Assembly (NCBI GenBank): GCA_910592205.1
Contig: CAJVPJ010000474.1
Coordinates: 1-24,110, forward strand
Direction of reading: 5' to 3'
DNA: 24,110 nt
DNA from: Paraglomus occultum
Lineage: Eukaryota; Glomeromycota; Glomeromycetes; Paraglomerales; Paraglomeraceae
The stretch's first letter is position 1. The number at the start of each line of letters is the position of its first letter. Position numbers and translations under genes: made by a program. Under the pieces are notes generated by a model that was not told the DNA's origin, made no database searches, and saw only the letters and a program-made list of their open reading frames with translations. Of the stretch, positions 9,891-20,528 are shown in pieces.

Positions 9891-12434
9891 CTTGAAGAGT
9901 ATATAAGCGGGTACTTTGTGGAAATATGCATATACACAAACCATAATTTTGTATATTAGCCGTTCGTGTCTTGAACTTTTTAATAACATAATAAATCTTG
10001 CAATGATTGCTGTCTTTTATTGAACTAGAAAAATATGTCTGAGGATAAGCAAACAGTTTGCACGCTCGACGTGATAACGGTCTCACATCATAATATGCCA
10101 CATGTTGTCAGAACCAAGTTTTAATATAAGTGACAAATTCTTACCGCACTTTCAGCAGGTTTCCGTTGCTGTGCTTAAAAGTGTAATAATAATTATTAAT
10201 AACATTCCGCTCATTACAACACGTTGGGATCTATACAGTATGGGTACTCATTTTCAGATCAACATTTAATATTAATGTTAAGAATTATTAATACATGCCA
10301 TACAAGACTGCTCTTTAAGATTCGACATTAAAAAAAATAATAAACGTCTGACTTATCTACCTGCCGAATAAAAATGAGTGGGCATAAAAAATAAATATAT
10401 GTCACGATAAGTACCATTACGAAATGTTTATAGCACTCAGAATTGATACAACGTTATACCTCGGTACATAGTTTTTTATAACTATAATTATTGGTGTAAC
10501 TCAAAATATAACTTCTAACTGTAATGTTTGCCGATGTCGTGCATTATTTGGCACGTATCTATCTCATGACATTGCTTCAACGTCCATGTAATTCACAGTG
10601 TCTGGTTCACCACTAAGGCGGCATTACTATTACCACCGTTCTTAGAAAAGTGGGGTTTCTGAAAAATGTCAATGGGTTAGATGCGAGCTGTGTGATTGTT
10701 GTTATTAGTATTATAACGTTGATAAAATGCGGTTATTAACTTTCAGTTAAATATATAACTAATTGTTACCGCGGAATTTTAAATCTGAGTAACTATTGCC
10801 AACATATTAATTTATCGTCAGTAAGTTACGCGGCTGCTTTTACCATAATCATCGTAACTTGAACAATTCGGTTGTATAATAACCGAATTATTACAGAAAT
10901 ATTAGTAAAGAATAATCACATAAAAAATTTTTTTTTCCATTCTATTTTCCATGATATAAAGCCTGATAAAATAATTTGCTAAAAGTAATACATATTAATA
11001 TTAAAACAATAGTACAAGTAAAATATTTTCAGCAAAAAAGCTTTATATTATAAAATAAGTACAGTATAGTAAAAATAAGTTTAAGTAAAAATTTGATAGA
11101 TGGAGTGGGTGGTAATGCGTCCAATATGTCAAATTAGTTGTCACTAACCGTCTACACTATTTAGTTAAATTATGCCGATTATTAGCGTCAATAATCAACC
11201 GTCGTGCGGCAACAATAAGAAAATTATTACATGTAAAAGCACTTTTATCACGAAGCGAGCTTGCGATGGTTCTTGAGCAAGATGTCTGTCTATGTTACTA
11301 CTTAATGTCATTAAAGGGAAACAAGGAAGACTTAATCATACAACCCGGATTCTAGCGCATCTTGTATCCGAGCAACCCGATGCCAATTACCTGAATGTAC
11401 AATAAGGTGATGGCTAACGTAGCCAGAAAGTAATGCATTTTCATCTCAAACATGTGTCTTCGGCCGATACAGTATGTAAGGGAAGAACTTAAGAAGCTCC
11501 AGAACGATTGATTAAACTTCTTTGCAAGCGTTTATCAGAATTTCAACAGACCAAAAGTAGTTTCATCTGGTGTGTGCGTATAATTATTAGTGCTTTTGAT
11601 TTTAATTAAAGAGTTAATGCCAATGTTTTACTGCATAGCGAAATCAAGAACTGTAAAATGCTCAGAAACTGCGATTTTTTCGTTGAAATGAGAATCACAT
11701 GAAGACTTCTATAAGAGTTCTAAATATTAACATTTATATAAGTTGGGAAACTCTGTCATCGTTATTGGCTTAGAGGGTAAGAGCATCCCAGATTGTGGCA
11801 ACTGGATGTTCTCTTAGAGATTTGGGTCTCTGTCCCGACATCTCAGAATTCCTTGTTTCGTGTCTCTGGAATATCATATAAACGTTAGGCATAATATTTA
11901 AATTTACATAGTAAATATGTACAATAGCAATTTCGAGAAAAAAAAAAATTTTTTTTCTTTTTTCGCTTAACGCCATAGGTATTGGCCTTCTTTTTGGTAT
12001 TAATGTTTGCCAACAAGGAACACACTATTAAAACTACTGCATTACGAAAGACTCGCCCCACTTTGATACAAACAATAATATTATTATTAACACAATATTC
12101 CACTCTGTTGTACTCTCAAGTCTTTAGTCCGTTACTCAATTGAGGTGTTATATCACGGAAATGATATCTTTGAATCGGGGGACACTTCGGCCTCGACAAT
12201 ATACGGTACCGCTGAGCGTTATGAGATATGCGCAAGTAACTGTAATTACAAAGTGCAGTTAAGACGATATTCCTAGCTTCAACACGTTTTTTTATACGTG
12301 TATCTGTGATCTATGGTATATTTTATTTTAATAATGTTATTCCATCAAATATGTGTTAATAAAGGCACAAAAGCTGGAGAATGATTCAAGTAATAAATAC
12401 CTTGTTGGTTTAAACCTAACTCCACAATCTTATA
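9891..12434. other. Gene-poor intergenic region
   Basis: AT-rich DNA downstream of the YbaK-domain gene, with an AATAAA near 9988 that may end its transcript. It contains a 9-bp-stem hairpin at 10865-10889, a small hydrophobic ORF on the minus strand at 11352-11453 and an exon-like open stretch at about 12123-12273 (+). No gene with family support. Confidence 0.55.
11352..11453 (-). CDS. Possible 33-aa single-pass membrane peptide
   Basis: On the minus strand the ATG at 11453 opens MFEMKMHYFLATLAITLLYI and continues to ...LLGYKMR before TAG at 11354-11352. It is one clean hydrophobic segment (about residues 8-29) flanked by basic residues, the layout of small membrane subunits. The frame is open upstream to about 11536 without another ATG (…FNQSFWSFLSSSLTYCIGRRH), so it could instead be a terminal exon. 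No family recognised; chance remains likely. Confidence 0.2.
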   Translation of the reverse strand: MFEMKMHYFLATLAITLLYIQVIGIGLLGYKMR

Positions 12435-12624
12435 CACAGTGAAGGTCGATATTAACGAACCGTCTATATAGGGGACACTAATTATAACGGACTTTTTCTC
12501 TGGGACGGAATTTATAAATGTCATATTAAATTTCTAGTTAATAAAATTCGATATAACGGATCCGTCAATATAACAGAGAAAAGGCTATGGTCCCGATTAG
12601 TCCGTTATATCGACTTTTACTGTG
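12435..12624. mobile_element. MITE with TIRs, Tc1/mariner-pogo (Tigger-like) type
   Basis: The left end reads CACAGTGAAGGTCGATAT and the reverse complement of the right end reads CACAGTAAAAGTCGATAT, followed in both by a related AACG[AG]AC block, so the inverted repeats are about 25 bp. The element is flanked on both sides by TA (12433-12434 and 12625-12626), the target duplication of Tc1/mariner-pogo transposons. Its 190 bp contain no ORF; the interior repeats ATAACGGA-like subterminal motifs (near 12496 and 12552). It would need a transposase encoded elsewhere. The pogo/Tigger link rests on the CAGT...TCGATATAACGGA terminus. Confidence 0.85.
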
Positions 12625-12626
12625 TA

Positions 12627-12948
12627 CCTCCTATCAATATGATAACCATGCGCGTTTCATAGACCATTTGCACTTTCCTAAAACTTATCTCATCCACCTG
12701 CCCCTTCGCTCCCAACTCGACATGGGAATTACCGCAATCCTTCACTAGTAAGTCACATTCTGTCTTCATTTATACAAATGGTGGTAAGAAAATAGGAAAA
12801 TTCTAGCGCACTACTCAATACCCTTTCTCTATATTGCCGCAGCAGCTCTCTCAACTCTACCGCCCCCCAGGTATGAGACATATCGGCGCATAATTTGGTC
12901 GGTCGATAGAACGACCTGCTTCCTGTGCAAAAAATTTTTCAGATCCAT
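12627..12948. other. Intergenic, no supported gene
   Basis: Between the MITE and the first minisatellite. Slightly GC-richer, with a short minus-strand open frame (GGGRVERAAAAI ending near 12829) that I cannot tie to any family. Confidence 0.5.
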
Positions 12949-13046
12949 GCCAGAGTATACGCGACACATACACGACACACGACACACGTCCACGCTAGAG
13001 TATACGCGACACACGTCCACGCTAGAGTATAACGCAACACACGTCT
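12949..13046. repeat. Minisatellite, ~27-bp unit
   Basis: The unit CCACGCTAGAGTATACGCGA followed by CACACGT recurs with a 27-bp step (12990 and 13017), and a diverged copy with extra CACGACA stuttering precedes it at about 12949. A C-rich run (about 13049-13072) follows. ORFs across it on the minus strand are repeat artefacts. Confidence 0.75.
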
Positions 13047-13304
13047 GACCCCCCCCCCCTCCCTCCTAGACGTGAACATCAATCGGAGGTGGGAAACAAT
13101 CAATATCACGAGAAAGGGAAACAATAATGAACGCGAATCTTCCCCTTAATATTATATTAGGCATATCACATGATTTGCATTAGATGAGTTGTTTACGTGC
13201 ACGAAAACAAAATTCGCAATTGTTTACAAGGTGAAATAAATATTTAAACCTTGCATAAGGATAACAAGCATGAAAAATTTTCTTCTCCACAGGTGGCATT
13301 CATG

Positions 13305-13600
13305 TCTTGCAGAGCACTCGGTATATCTACTTGTGATGCTAGCGATTCGGTCTCGTACTTCCTCCCTCTCTCGTTATGCAGAGCATTCGTGGACCTACTT
13401 CTTTGCAATAGTCTCTCTACTCTTTGCGATGCTGGCGATTCGGTCTTGTAAATCTTCCCTTTTCGCTATGCAGAGCATTCGTAGATCTACTTTGCAATCG
13501 GTATCTCTACTCTCTGTGATGCTGGCGATTCGGTCTGTTGTACCTCCCTCTCTCGCTATGCAGAGCATCGTGGACTTACTTCTTTGTGATGACGCCGGCA
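13305..13600. repeat. Minisatellite, ~90-bp unit
   Basis: The marker GATGCT[AG]GCGATTCGGTCT occurs at 13335, 13428 and 13518, and GCAGAGCA[TC]TCG-like blocks at about 13309, 13378, 13470 and 13560, so there are three to four diverged copies with a 90-93 bp period. Open frames on both strands (for example 13270-13656 +) arise from the repeat and have no family signature. Confidence 0.8.
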
Positions 13601-13809
13601 TGGATGTGTTTATGAACAACAAGGACTTTGTGTGGCTCCCTCTTTGCCTTTGGTAAGCTGAAAAGTTTGTCTTTTTTTTAATTTTCTGGGTAGGAATTTT
13701 GTTGCAAAGTTTCTTAATTATATAGTAAAAGCCAGCAGTTACATATTACAGTCTTCTTTCTTTTTCTTTTCTATTACAAACTTTAGGTATAACAATCGCA
13801 GCAGCAGAA

Positions 13810-13850
13810 CACAGTCAAAATCGGATATAACGATACTTCCGTCGGGGCAT
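13810..13850. mobile_element. Solo terminal fragment of a related MITE
   Basis: CACAGTCAAAATCGGATATA followed by ACGATACTTCCG resembles the terminus of the 12435-12624 element and of Tigger-like MITEs. No matching inverted partner is visible downstream, so this is a truncated or heavily diverged copy. Confidence 0.4.
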
Positions 13851-13859
13851 GTTTCATCG

Positions 13860-14474
13860 TTATAACATGTTATCGTCATGTTCTGGTCCGTAGAGAATTC
13901 AGCCAAGCTACATTTTATTCGTTATTATCACATAAACAATGTTGATTAGATGTCGCTTATTCTTCGTTCTATAACGGCAACTAAATGAATTTCATCTGTA
14001 AACATTAGAAATTGTTATAAATATTAATTAAATAAAATGCTTTGTAAAGACCCAGACGTTGAACTACGTTTACTATTCAAACTTTATATACTATTGTTGC
14101 AAAGAAAAGTTATCCGTTTCCTTAACTAATGGCTATCCTCCGTCAAATTATTCACTCCAGTGAAGATCTTTTATTCACGCCACCAAACATGGGCCTTTTA
14201 AATTCTTTAATGTTGATTTCGCATATTGTATATATCAATTTGCTTGTTATGCACTTTATGTACGACAAGGATAAAATTGTATAACGTCCAACCTCGGAGT
14301 TCGAGGTCCCGCTCTCCTCAACTAAATCTGGCCAGATAATAAACAAAACGCGCAGTTTGACCAACTTGACAGAATAACTATGGTGGTTCAATAGTGGACA
14401 TTCATCTTTCTTCCTGATTGTAGACAATTTGCTGCTTTTTCTCACGCTAGATCAGTGCTAACGACAATAATATC
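13860..14474. other. Intergenic, upstream region of the Hsp70-like gene
   Basis: No gene supported. A minus-strand open frame at 14152-14445 shows no family signature. A 6-bp-stem hairpin (ACCTCG-gagtt-CGAGGT on the minus strand reading) sits near 14293-14309. The promoter of the gene starting at 14475 should lie here. Confidence 0.5.
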
Positions 14475-17041
14475 ATGGACTTCCACTACATTGAACCTGA
14501 AAATACCAGTCCGTCCGAATCCGACCAAGATGCAAGAGTGGTTGTAGGAATAGGTGAGTGGCTATGCTAGTGTTCATGATCTAGAAAAGTGTTCTGACAA
14601 CTAGAATATGGCTAATCTTTATCGCATATATACTGAATGACTTGTTTTGCTTCAAGATTTTGGCACAACTTTCTCTGGTATGTGACATACGAGCGACCTA
14701 ATTCCTGCAATGAATTGAAAAGAAAAGTATTTTCTGATCAAGTAACGGAATAACTCTGCTAACATGTTACTTTCTCTTTAGGATTTGCCTACGCTAATAA
14801 AGTGAACAAGAACACAATAGAAACACACGACACATGGTAAATAGTCAACCCTCTCGATTTTGTACATTATGCAAAGTATCTAATTCTTCACATATGAACA
14901 GGCCGGAACAACGAGGCGCGTTAAAAACTCCGACAGCCCTTCTCTATACTGAAGATTGGAAAGTGCATAAGTGGGGTGTACCTGCTCTTGCTGTTCGGCC
15001 AAAGAAGAAAAAGGGTAAAGGTGCGCGGAACGTTGACACAAAACCCGTTGAACTGTTCAAGCTGCATTTGGGTGATATGAAAGATGTTGAGAAGCCATCG
15101 TTGCCTGATGGATTGGATTTCAGAAAAGCTATTACGGATTATTTAGCAGAGTTTGGAAAGGTTCGTTCAAAGAGGCGAGGAAGGATAAGTGGATGGATAG
15201 GGGGGAGAGAGAGAGAGAAAGAAAAGTAACGATTTTTTGGATTGGAATTGGACATTTAGTAATATTACTATGTAAAGATTGAATTTTGTTACGATACTGA
15301 CTCTCATAAACTATTCTGTTATGAAATAGCTGATGAAGGAAACGTTACTTGCAAGGTGGCCTGGGCTCGACTTTCATAAGCAGATTTTGAAAGTCATAAC
15401 AGTTCCGGCAGAATTTGATGATAGAGCAAAATACATTATGAGGGCATGCGCTCATAGCGCTGGATTGACTGATAAAGTGGATTCTGAGTTGCTCGAATTT
15501 ACGACCGAACGTAAGTATAGTTTATCATCATTATAAGAATAGTAACTACACGCACTTTGCGTTGTATAACGACTACGACTCTTACATACAGTTTTCTCTT
15601 TCACCTCTATCCAGCTGAAGCAGCTGCCATATACTGTATGAAAGTATTGAAGCAGCATAATCTAAGAAAAGGATGTAAGTAATGAATCCAATTGTAATTA
15701 TTTTTAAGCATCAGTCATGTCTTTACTTAATGGTATATTTTCATGCCTCCTTTTTTAATTCACTCATTTCATGATATTCCCTCTAGCCTCGTTTATGATA
15801 GTAGATTGTGGAGGAGGAACAGTGGATCTCACGACCCGAACACTGTTGAATCAAGACTGCCTCAGCGAAGTAACCGAACGTACAGGCGAATTTTGCGGTG
15901 GCTCGTACGTTGACAAAGAATTCGTTAAATATATGCGGAAATTAGTAGGCTCGGAGGCGATCGACAAGCTAGAGGAAAACAACTACAGCCAACTGCAATA
16001 TTTGGTCCAAGAATTCTCTACGCAAATAAAGCTCCAATTCACGGGCGAACCCGCAAAATTCAAATCGAAAGAGCTCGACATTGAAGACATGTGTCCAGCA
16101 CTGATCCAATACGTTGATGAAAAGACAAAAACAGAGATGGAGAAAACGGAATGGTTGATTGAATTGAACTATATAACTGTCAAGATATTCTTTGACACGG
16201 TTGTTGACAAGATTTTGAGGTTAATCAGGGACCAATTGAATTCTTCAAAGAAGGCGATATCGGCATTATTTATGGTGGGTGGGTTTTCGGAATCGCCGTA
16301 TGTTCTGAGAAGAGTTCGAGAGGAATATGGAAGAGAAGTAGAGATTATTGCTGTGCCGTCTGAACCTATTGCTGCTGTAGTTAGAGGAGCGGTGTATTAT
16401 GGTAGGTTTAAAATGTCGAAATTTGAGTGAAAATAAGACGCATGATGAAAGATTTTACAAATGTGTCAGCTGTAATAGACTTTTCCCTAACACTTGTTTG
16501 ATTATTAGGCCTTAATATGAAAACAATACAAACGCGCGTCCTCAAACGTACATATGGGATTGAAATATGGGAGAAAGCTCGTTCTTGGGATCCAAAGGAG
16601 CGCCAAAACGATCGTGGTGTGGTCAAACTCTTCCACAAACTAGCTCAACGTGGAACTGAAGTCGCAGTCGATGCCAAGTTTCTCTTTGAATGCTGGCCAA
16701 TCTATGCAGAACAAACTACAGTGAAATTTTTGATTTATACGACCACAGAAGACGACGGAAAATACTGCGATGATCCTGGAATGAAATTATTTGGGAAATT
16801 GCAGATTGGTGAGTTTAATATCTGTCAGATTAGTGCTGGCGACGCTGTTAACACGGAAATAACATGATATTGGATATTGTTATTGACGTCTTTTATTCAT
16901 GTAGATCTTCCTGATCCTCATCTTGGGCGTAACAGACCGATCGATTTTACACTGACATTTGGTAAGATGGAGACCAAAGCCATAGCAACAAATAAACGCA
17001 CTGGAGAACGATGTGAAGCAATATTTGCTTTGGAACTTTAA
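14475..17041 (+). CDS. HSPA12-like Hsp70-family ATPase
   Basis: Nine exons: 14475-14553, 14657-14677, 14782-14836, 14902-15160, 15330-15510, 15615-15674, 15787-16401, 16509-16808 and 16905-17041, giving 568 aa with every phase matching. The actin/Hsp70-fold ATPase motifs are present: phosphate 1 VVVGIDFGTTFSGFAYA (22-38), phosphate 2 MIVDCGGGTVDLTT (222-235) and the adenosine motif MVGGFSESPYVLRRVREEYG (381-400), followed by EPIAAVVRGAVYYG. WPEQRGALKTPTALLY and KPVELFKLHLG are typical of the divergent Hsp70s of the HSPA12 group that are massively expanded in arbuscular mycorrhizal fungi. It ends shortly after the ATPase fold with no canonical substrate-binding domain or EEVD tail, so a classical chaperone role is doubtful; ATP binding is well supported. 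Exon 2 is only 21 nt and encodes the core of phosphate 1. No breaks seen. An AG-rich microsatellite (about 15200-15228) lies in intron 4. Confidence 0.92.
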
Positions 17042-18468
17042 TTTAAACCATAATTGCGGATAACTCGTTTGGATAACACCAAGCTATCAAACGTAATTAA
17101 TTCGTGCTGTAAGTACAATAACAACTTTTCCCGAACTTGTTTTGCAACATTGTTAAACCTACTCGTTGCGGTACACGGTAATTATAGAGAAGCAGATTTG
17201 TATATTTATTAAAAACGGGAGTTGTAATTTCAATAAATTTGTCAAAAAACATAGGTCAGCGTCCTTGGATTCCATAATGATGTATTCGTTGCGCACACAC
17301 AATCCTTTGCAGTTTGATACATTAATTTTTACTATCTCTGTTATCGACTGAAGACGAGCTGCCAATGACCTCATTGTATTTATTTTAATCGTCATGTCCA
17401 TCATGTGCGTTAATGCATTAAATCGCGTGGAGTTTGAAGCGTAAAGAAAATACAAATGTCGATGGCTAGTCATCGGGAATGATGGAGGAACGAAAGAATT
17501 ATTGTTGCAAATAGTTATATTTTTGTCATGGCTGTTTTTGTCTTAAATCCACGTTCCGTCCATCCTTTTCAAATCGAGCACGAACATGTAGACCTGACAC
17601 TGGGAAAAAGTATTCTAACGAAACCAGTTTATTAGCTCTCACTATAAAGCATTGTTACTTTTTACACGACTCGCAAACATTTACGAGATGCAGATCATAG
17701 ATACTTTTGGGTACTTCACCTAAACCACGTGAATTATAGTCTCTTTATATACCAAGACTCGACAAGTCGATAATACCAGCTGGTAGACAGATTGTACGGC
17801 AAGCATTATTGCTAAAACTTGCTTATTGCAGACTACCCACAAGTAATCGCACTGTTACATTACCCGACGCAGTATACGACTCTCAATCTGCGAGAATTAA
17901 CTTTTTTTTTTGTCCAGTCATGGAAAGCGAAAAGTTTGTGAAATTACTTCAATAGTCTTACAGCCTTAGCGTCAGATATATTATATTACTCTTATCTCTA
18001 GCTCACACATATCCAGAATTCGCCTATTCAAGACAATACTTGTTAATCAAACCGTGTGTTGCTTATTATTATGTCACGTTTATCATTGTATGAGAGAGAG
18101 GGGAAAAAGAATAAATAGGAATAAAAAATAAATGATTATTTCTTCGTTTTTACGGTATAGCGTGCTAGCCAATATGTGGAACTGTGTTTCTCGAGTCTTA
18201 GTTTTTCTAGTCTGACGACCATTCTTGACTTACGGTCGCAAGTGAGATATTCAAGTGTTCCAGCTTCAAGCATTAACGCGCAAATAGTAGGGCGTTTGGT
18301 TTGCGTCTTTAGCAGTAAATATAACAACAGACTTTACAAGAATATTTACTACTGCGTTCGATTCACCTGATAAAAAACGCAGTAAAATTGCACGTGCCGA
18401 TAAATAAATATTTACTTGACCAATTACCATTTACCGATCCCATAATCTCTTGTCTCATGGCCAATTTG
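17042..18468. other. Intergenic, no supported gene
   Basis: Between the Hsp70-like gene and the U1 promoter. AATAAA near 17231 is a possible distal polyadenylation signal. Open frames at 17159-17473 (-) and 18136-18327 (-) carry no recognisable family motif. A GA-rich tract is at about 18090-18110. Confidence 0.55.
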
Positions 18469-18476
18469 TATAAATA
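18469..18476 (+). promoter_or_regulatory. TATA box of the U1 snRNA gene
   Basis: TATAAATA begins 35 nt before the inferred U1 5' end, the spacing expected for a Pol II TATA element. No other snRNA promoter element is assigned. Confidence 0.6.
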
Positions 18477-18503
18477 GACATGGTGTGTGGTTCCACCCAA
18501 CTC

Positions 18504-18668
18504 ATACTTACCTGGCCGGGCCCAACCGTGATCAAGAAGGCGGTAGGGCGGGCGGAGGTTGTCGGCATTGCACGTCGCTGACGGCTTCTGTCTCGAACGT
18601 CCTTCGGGGTGTCTCGACGGCACAATTTTTGTTGGTTGGGGTAGTCGTGGTTCGCCGCAGCTACCCCT
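18504..18668 (+). ncRNA. U1 spliceosomal snRNA
   Basis: The RNA begins ATACTTACCTGG, whose ACTTACCTG pairs perfectly with the 5' splice site consensus CAG|GTAAGT, as in all U1 RNAs. Stem-loop I has the loop GATCAAGAAGG, the U1-70K binding loop (human GATCACGAAGG; as I recall, budding yeast also has GATCAAGAAG). Stem-loop II carries ATTGCAC (18571-18577), the U1A recognition heptamer. The Sm site is AATTTTTGT (about 18621-18629), followed by a terminal hairpin GGGGTAG...CTACCCC capped by a TTCG loop. Total length is about 165 nt, close to the 164 nt of human U1. U1 recognises 5' splice sites in the nuclear spliceosome, in keeping with the intron-rich genes around it. The exact 3' end is inferred from the hairpin. 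Open frames on both strands across this segment are artefacts. Confidence 0.95.
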
Positions 18669-18736
18669 TTTATTATGTCAGAGAGGGGGAGAGAGAGAGA
18701 GGGAAAAGAGGGAAACAGTGAAAGCGCAGTCAGATT

Positions 18737-19234
18737 ATGGTCACATTTGTGGCTAAAGTTTCGTTTTCGATAGATCGGTTGCGTTTTGTTATACTCGCAG
18801 CAAAGTCACGCTTTCACTTCACGATGTCAATTCGGCCAGTAGACATAACTTTTTTTGCGATCGCATTCCCTAACACAGTGCGTTTATTCGATGACAAATT
18901 ATATTCGACGTTATTCACCCGCAGACGTGTATTAATCATAAAGAATGAAAATTTATATCATATAATAATATGTAAATTAACAAATAAACGAATTAGTACA
19001 TCAAAAATGGTGGGTATCAGTGAAATTATCTGCAACGAAACTTCCCACATTGTGCGATTGTCAGCGTCACGTGTTACTAACTACGCTTACTTGAACGCTG
19101 ACAAGTGCTTACCAAATAAGACTTTAATGTTGTTTCAAATCATTGAATGCTATGTAACGAGTTCTGTATTTGTCATAACTAAAAACACTAAAACGGTGGT
19201 AGTGTCTGATACCCGTCTTGTTTCACTTAACTGA
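18737..19234 (+). CDS. Unrecognised 165-aa ORF downstream of U1
   Basis: An uninterrupted 165-codon frame starting about 70 bp past the U1 RNA. It is long for chance in AT-rich DNA, but the product is rich in Ile, Thr, Val and Ser, has no evident motif, signal peptide or intron, and resembles no family that I know. It could be a relic or a chance frame; no function is proposed. Confidence 0.2.
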   Translation: MVTFVAKVSFSIDRLRFVILAAKSRFHFTMSIRPVDITFFAIAFPNTVRLFDDKLYSTLFTRRRVLIIKNENLYHIIICKLTNKRISTSKMVGISEIICNETSHIVRLSASRVTNYAYLNADKCLPNKTLMLFQIIECYVTSSVFVITKNTKTVVVSDTRLVSLN

Positions 19235-20528
19235 ATCAAACATAAGTATAAAATTTCTTTAGTCGGCATCAATGCTTATCTGTGCTTGTGCTAATATTCT
19301 TAAACAGAGGTTTTGTGGTCATAGCGTAATTATCTTCAACTATTAACATTCTTTTGCTGCATACGGTGAGATGATTTGCGGAGCAATAGTATTATAGTCC
19401 AAGTTGTGCCACCAAGAGAGAATATATTTATAGAAAATACGGAAAAAACGACACATAGTCACATAACGTCAACAAGGACCTATAATCGATCAAACATTAC
19501 GTTGTACGTAGACGCTTTGTTGAGTCGAATGTTTTAACAAATCGAATTCCTTGCTCTGCCACGTGTTGTGGTTTTCGATAACTTGTACTATGAGGAATTG
19601 AAAATTATCAGAACATTGATAATTAGTTATTCGACATCTAACCTAATTGTCACGCAACATACTGTTTTATTATGTGATCAAAATAAAAATTGGATGTAGT
19701 ATTTTCCAAGTTTGTTTAATATTATTTTATTTGTATTAGTCAAACAGAATCAGGAAAGCGGAATTTCCTTGTAAGGGACAGAATCGGGTAAAGTATTTAA
19801 CTATGGAAATGCTCTTCGTCAGTTCGGGCGAAAACAGATCTAACTGGTGTTAGCCCCCAACGAAACTTGATTATCAAACAAACTTCTCACTTTCAAGGTC
19901 GGAACCCTTGATCGACGCACCTTTTCCCTGGGGGCCAACCATGTGATAACTCTAATTACAGTTAGCGTCGCTCTTCAATAGTGTTTAAACGAATAGTAGG
20001 CTTGCTGGTGTCTAGAGCGAATGAAGCGGTCGATGAAATGCCAATGATAACGTACTCTCCAAAGTCCTGTGAGTAATAAGAATCTCGTTTCGATACCTAA
20101 TTGAAAGTCAGCATCTTTACCATAACAGTCGCCGAGAAGCTCTGAAAGGATAAGTCGATACGGGGAGAACGGAGGACCAATTGGGAAGGTGACTCAGATG
20201 AGGTGAAACTAACCAAAGACGTAATATTTGATAGGTGTGGGTGAATTGAATAAAGAATTAAAATACATGTGTTTGCATTAAAGCTTATTGGTAAATTCCG
20301 AAAATAGAATAAAGGATACATTAACCGTTTTCTTGGCACACACACAATCTATGTCTTTATAATATAAATACAACGTTTTGCCTATTTTTTGTCCCAAATT
20401 TATTTGTCCGATTAACCACAATCCCGACCATTGTTTCATTTCATTCCTTTAAATATAATCAACCGCTTATTCACTGATCGCCTCAACTCTCTCCTCTCTT
20501 CCCATCCCTCACTCTTCAATCAACAACC
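19235..20528. other. Intergenic, upstream region of P2X copy B
   Basis: No gene supported. Contains an imperfect inverted repeat around TTAGCCCCCA (19850) and TGGGGGCCAA (19929), about 70 bp apart, and a pyrimidine-rich stretch (20484-20525) just before the P2X start, which may be a core promoter/leader. Confidence 0.5.

Noticed and set aside
11770-12103. Minus-strand ORFs including a start MSGQRPKSLREHPVATIWDA
   Set aside because: The last part looks gene-like, but it ends at a stop with no usable splice donor, and the rest is poly-Lys/Phe from A/T runs; no family match.
12829-13124. Minus-strand ORFs over the 27-bp minisatellite
   Set aside because: Their repetitive VCRVYS-type peptides are the tandem repeat translated; they have no independent support.
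14286-14345. tRNA-like arm (hairpin with GGACCTCGAACTCCGAGG on the minus strand)
   Set aside because: Only one small hairpin; no acceptor stem, D-arm or anticodon arm can be placed.
18136-18327. 63-aa minus-strand ORF containing LEAGTLEYLTCDRKSRMVVR
   Set aside because: A GTAAGT inside it has no acceptor at a workable distance and no family is recognised.
18363-18756. Three ORFs of 65-86 aa on both strands over the U1 region
   Set aside because: They overlap the U1 snRNA and its promoter; their translations are Arg/Gly-rich artefacts of the structured RNA.
19845-19945. Inverted CCCCCA/TGGGGG repeat considered as a MITE or tRNA
   Set aside because: The match is imperfect and short, no flanking duplication is visible, and the internal arm does not fit a tRNA.
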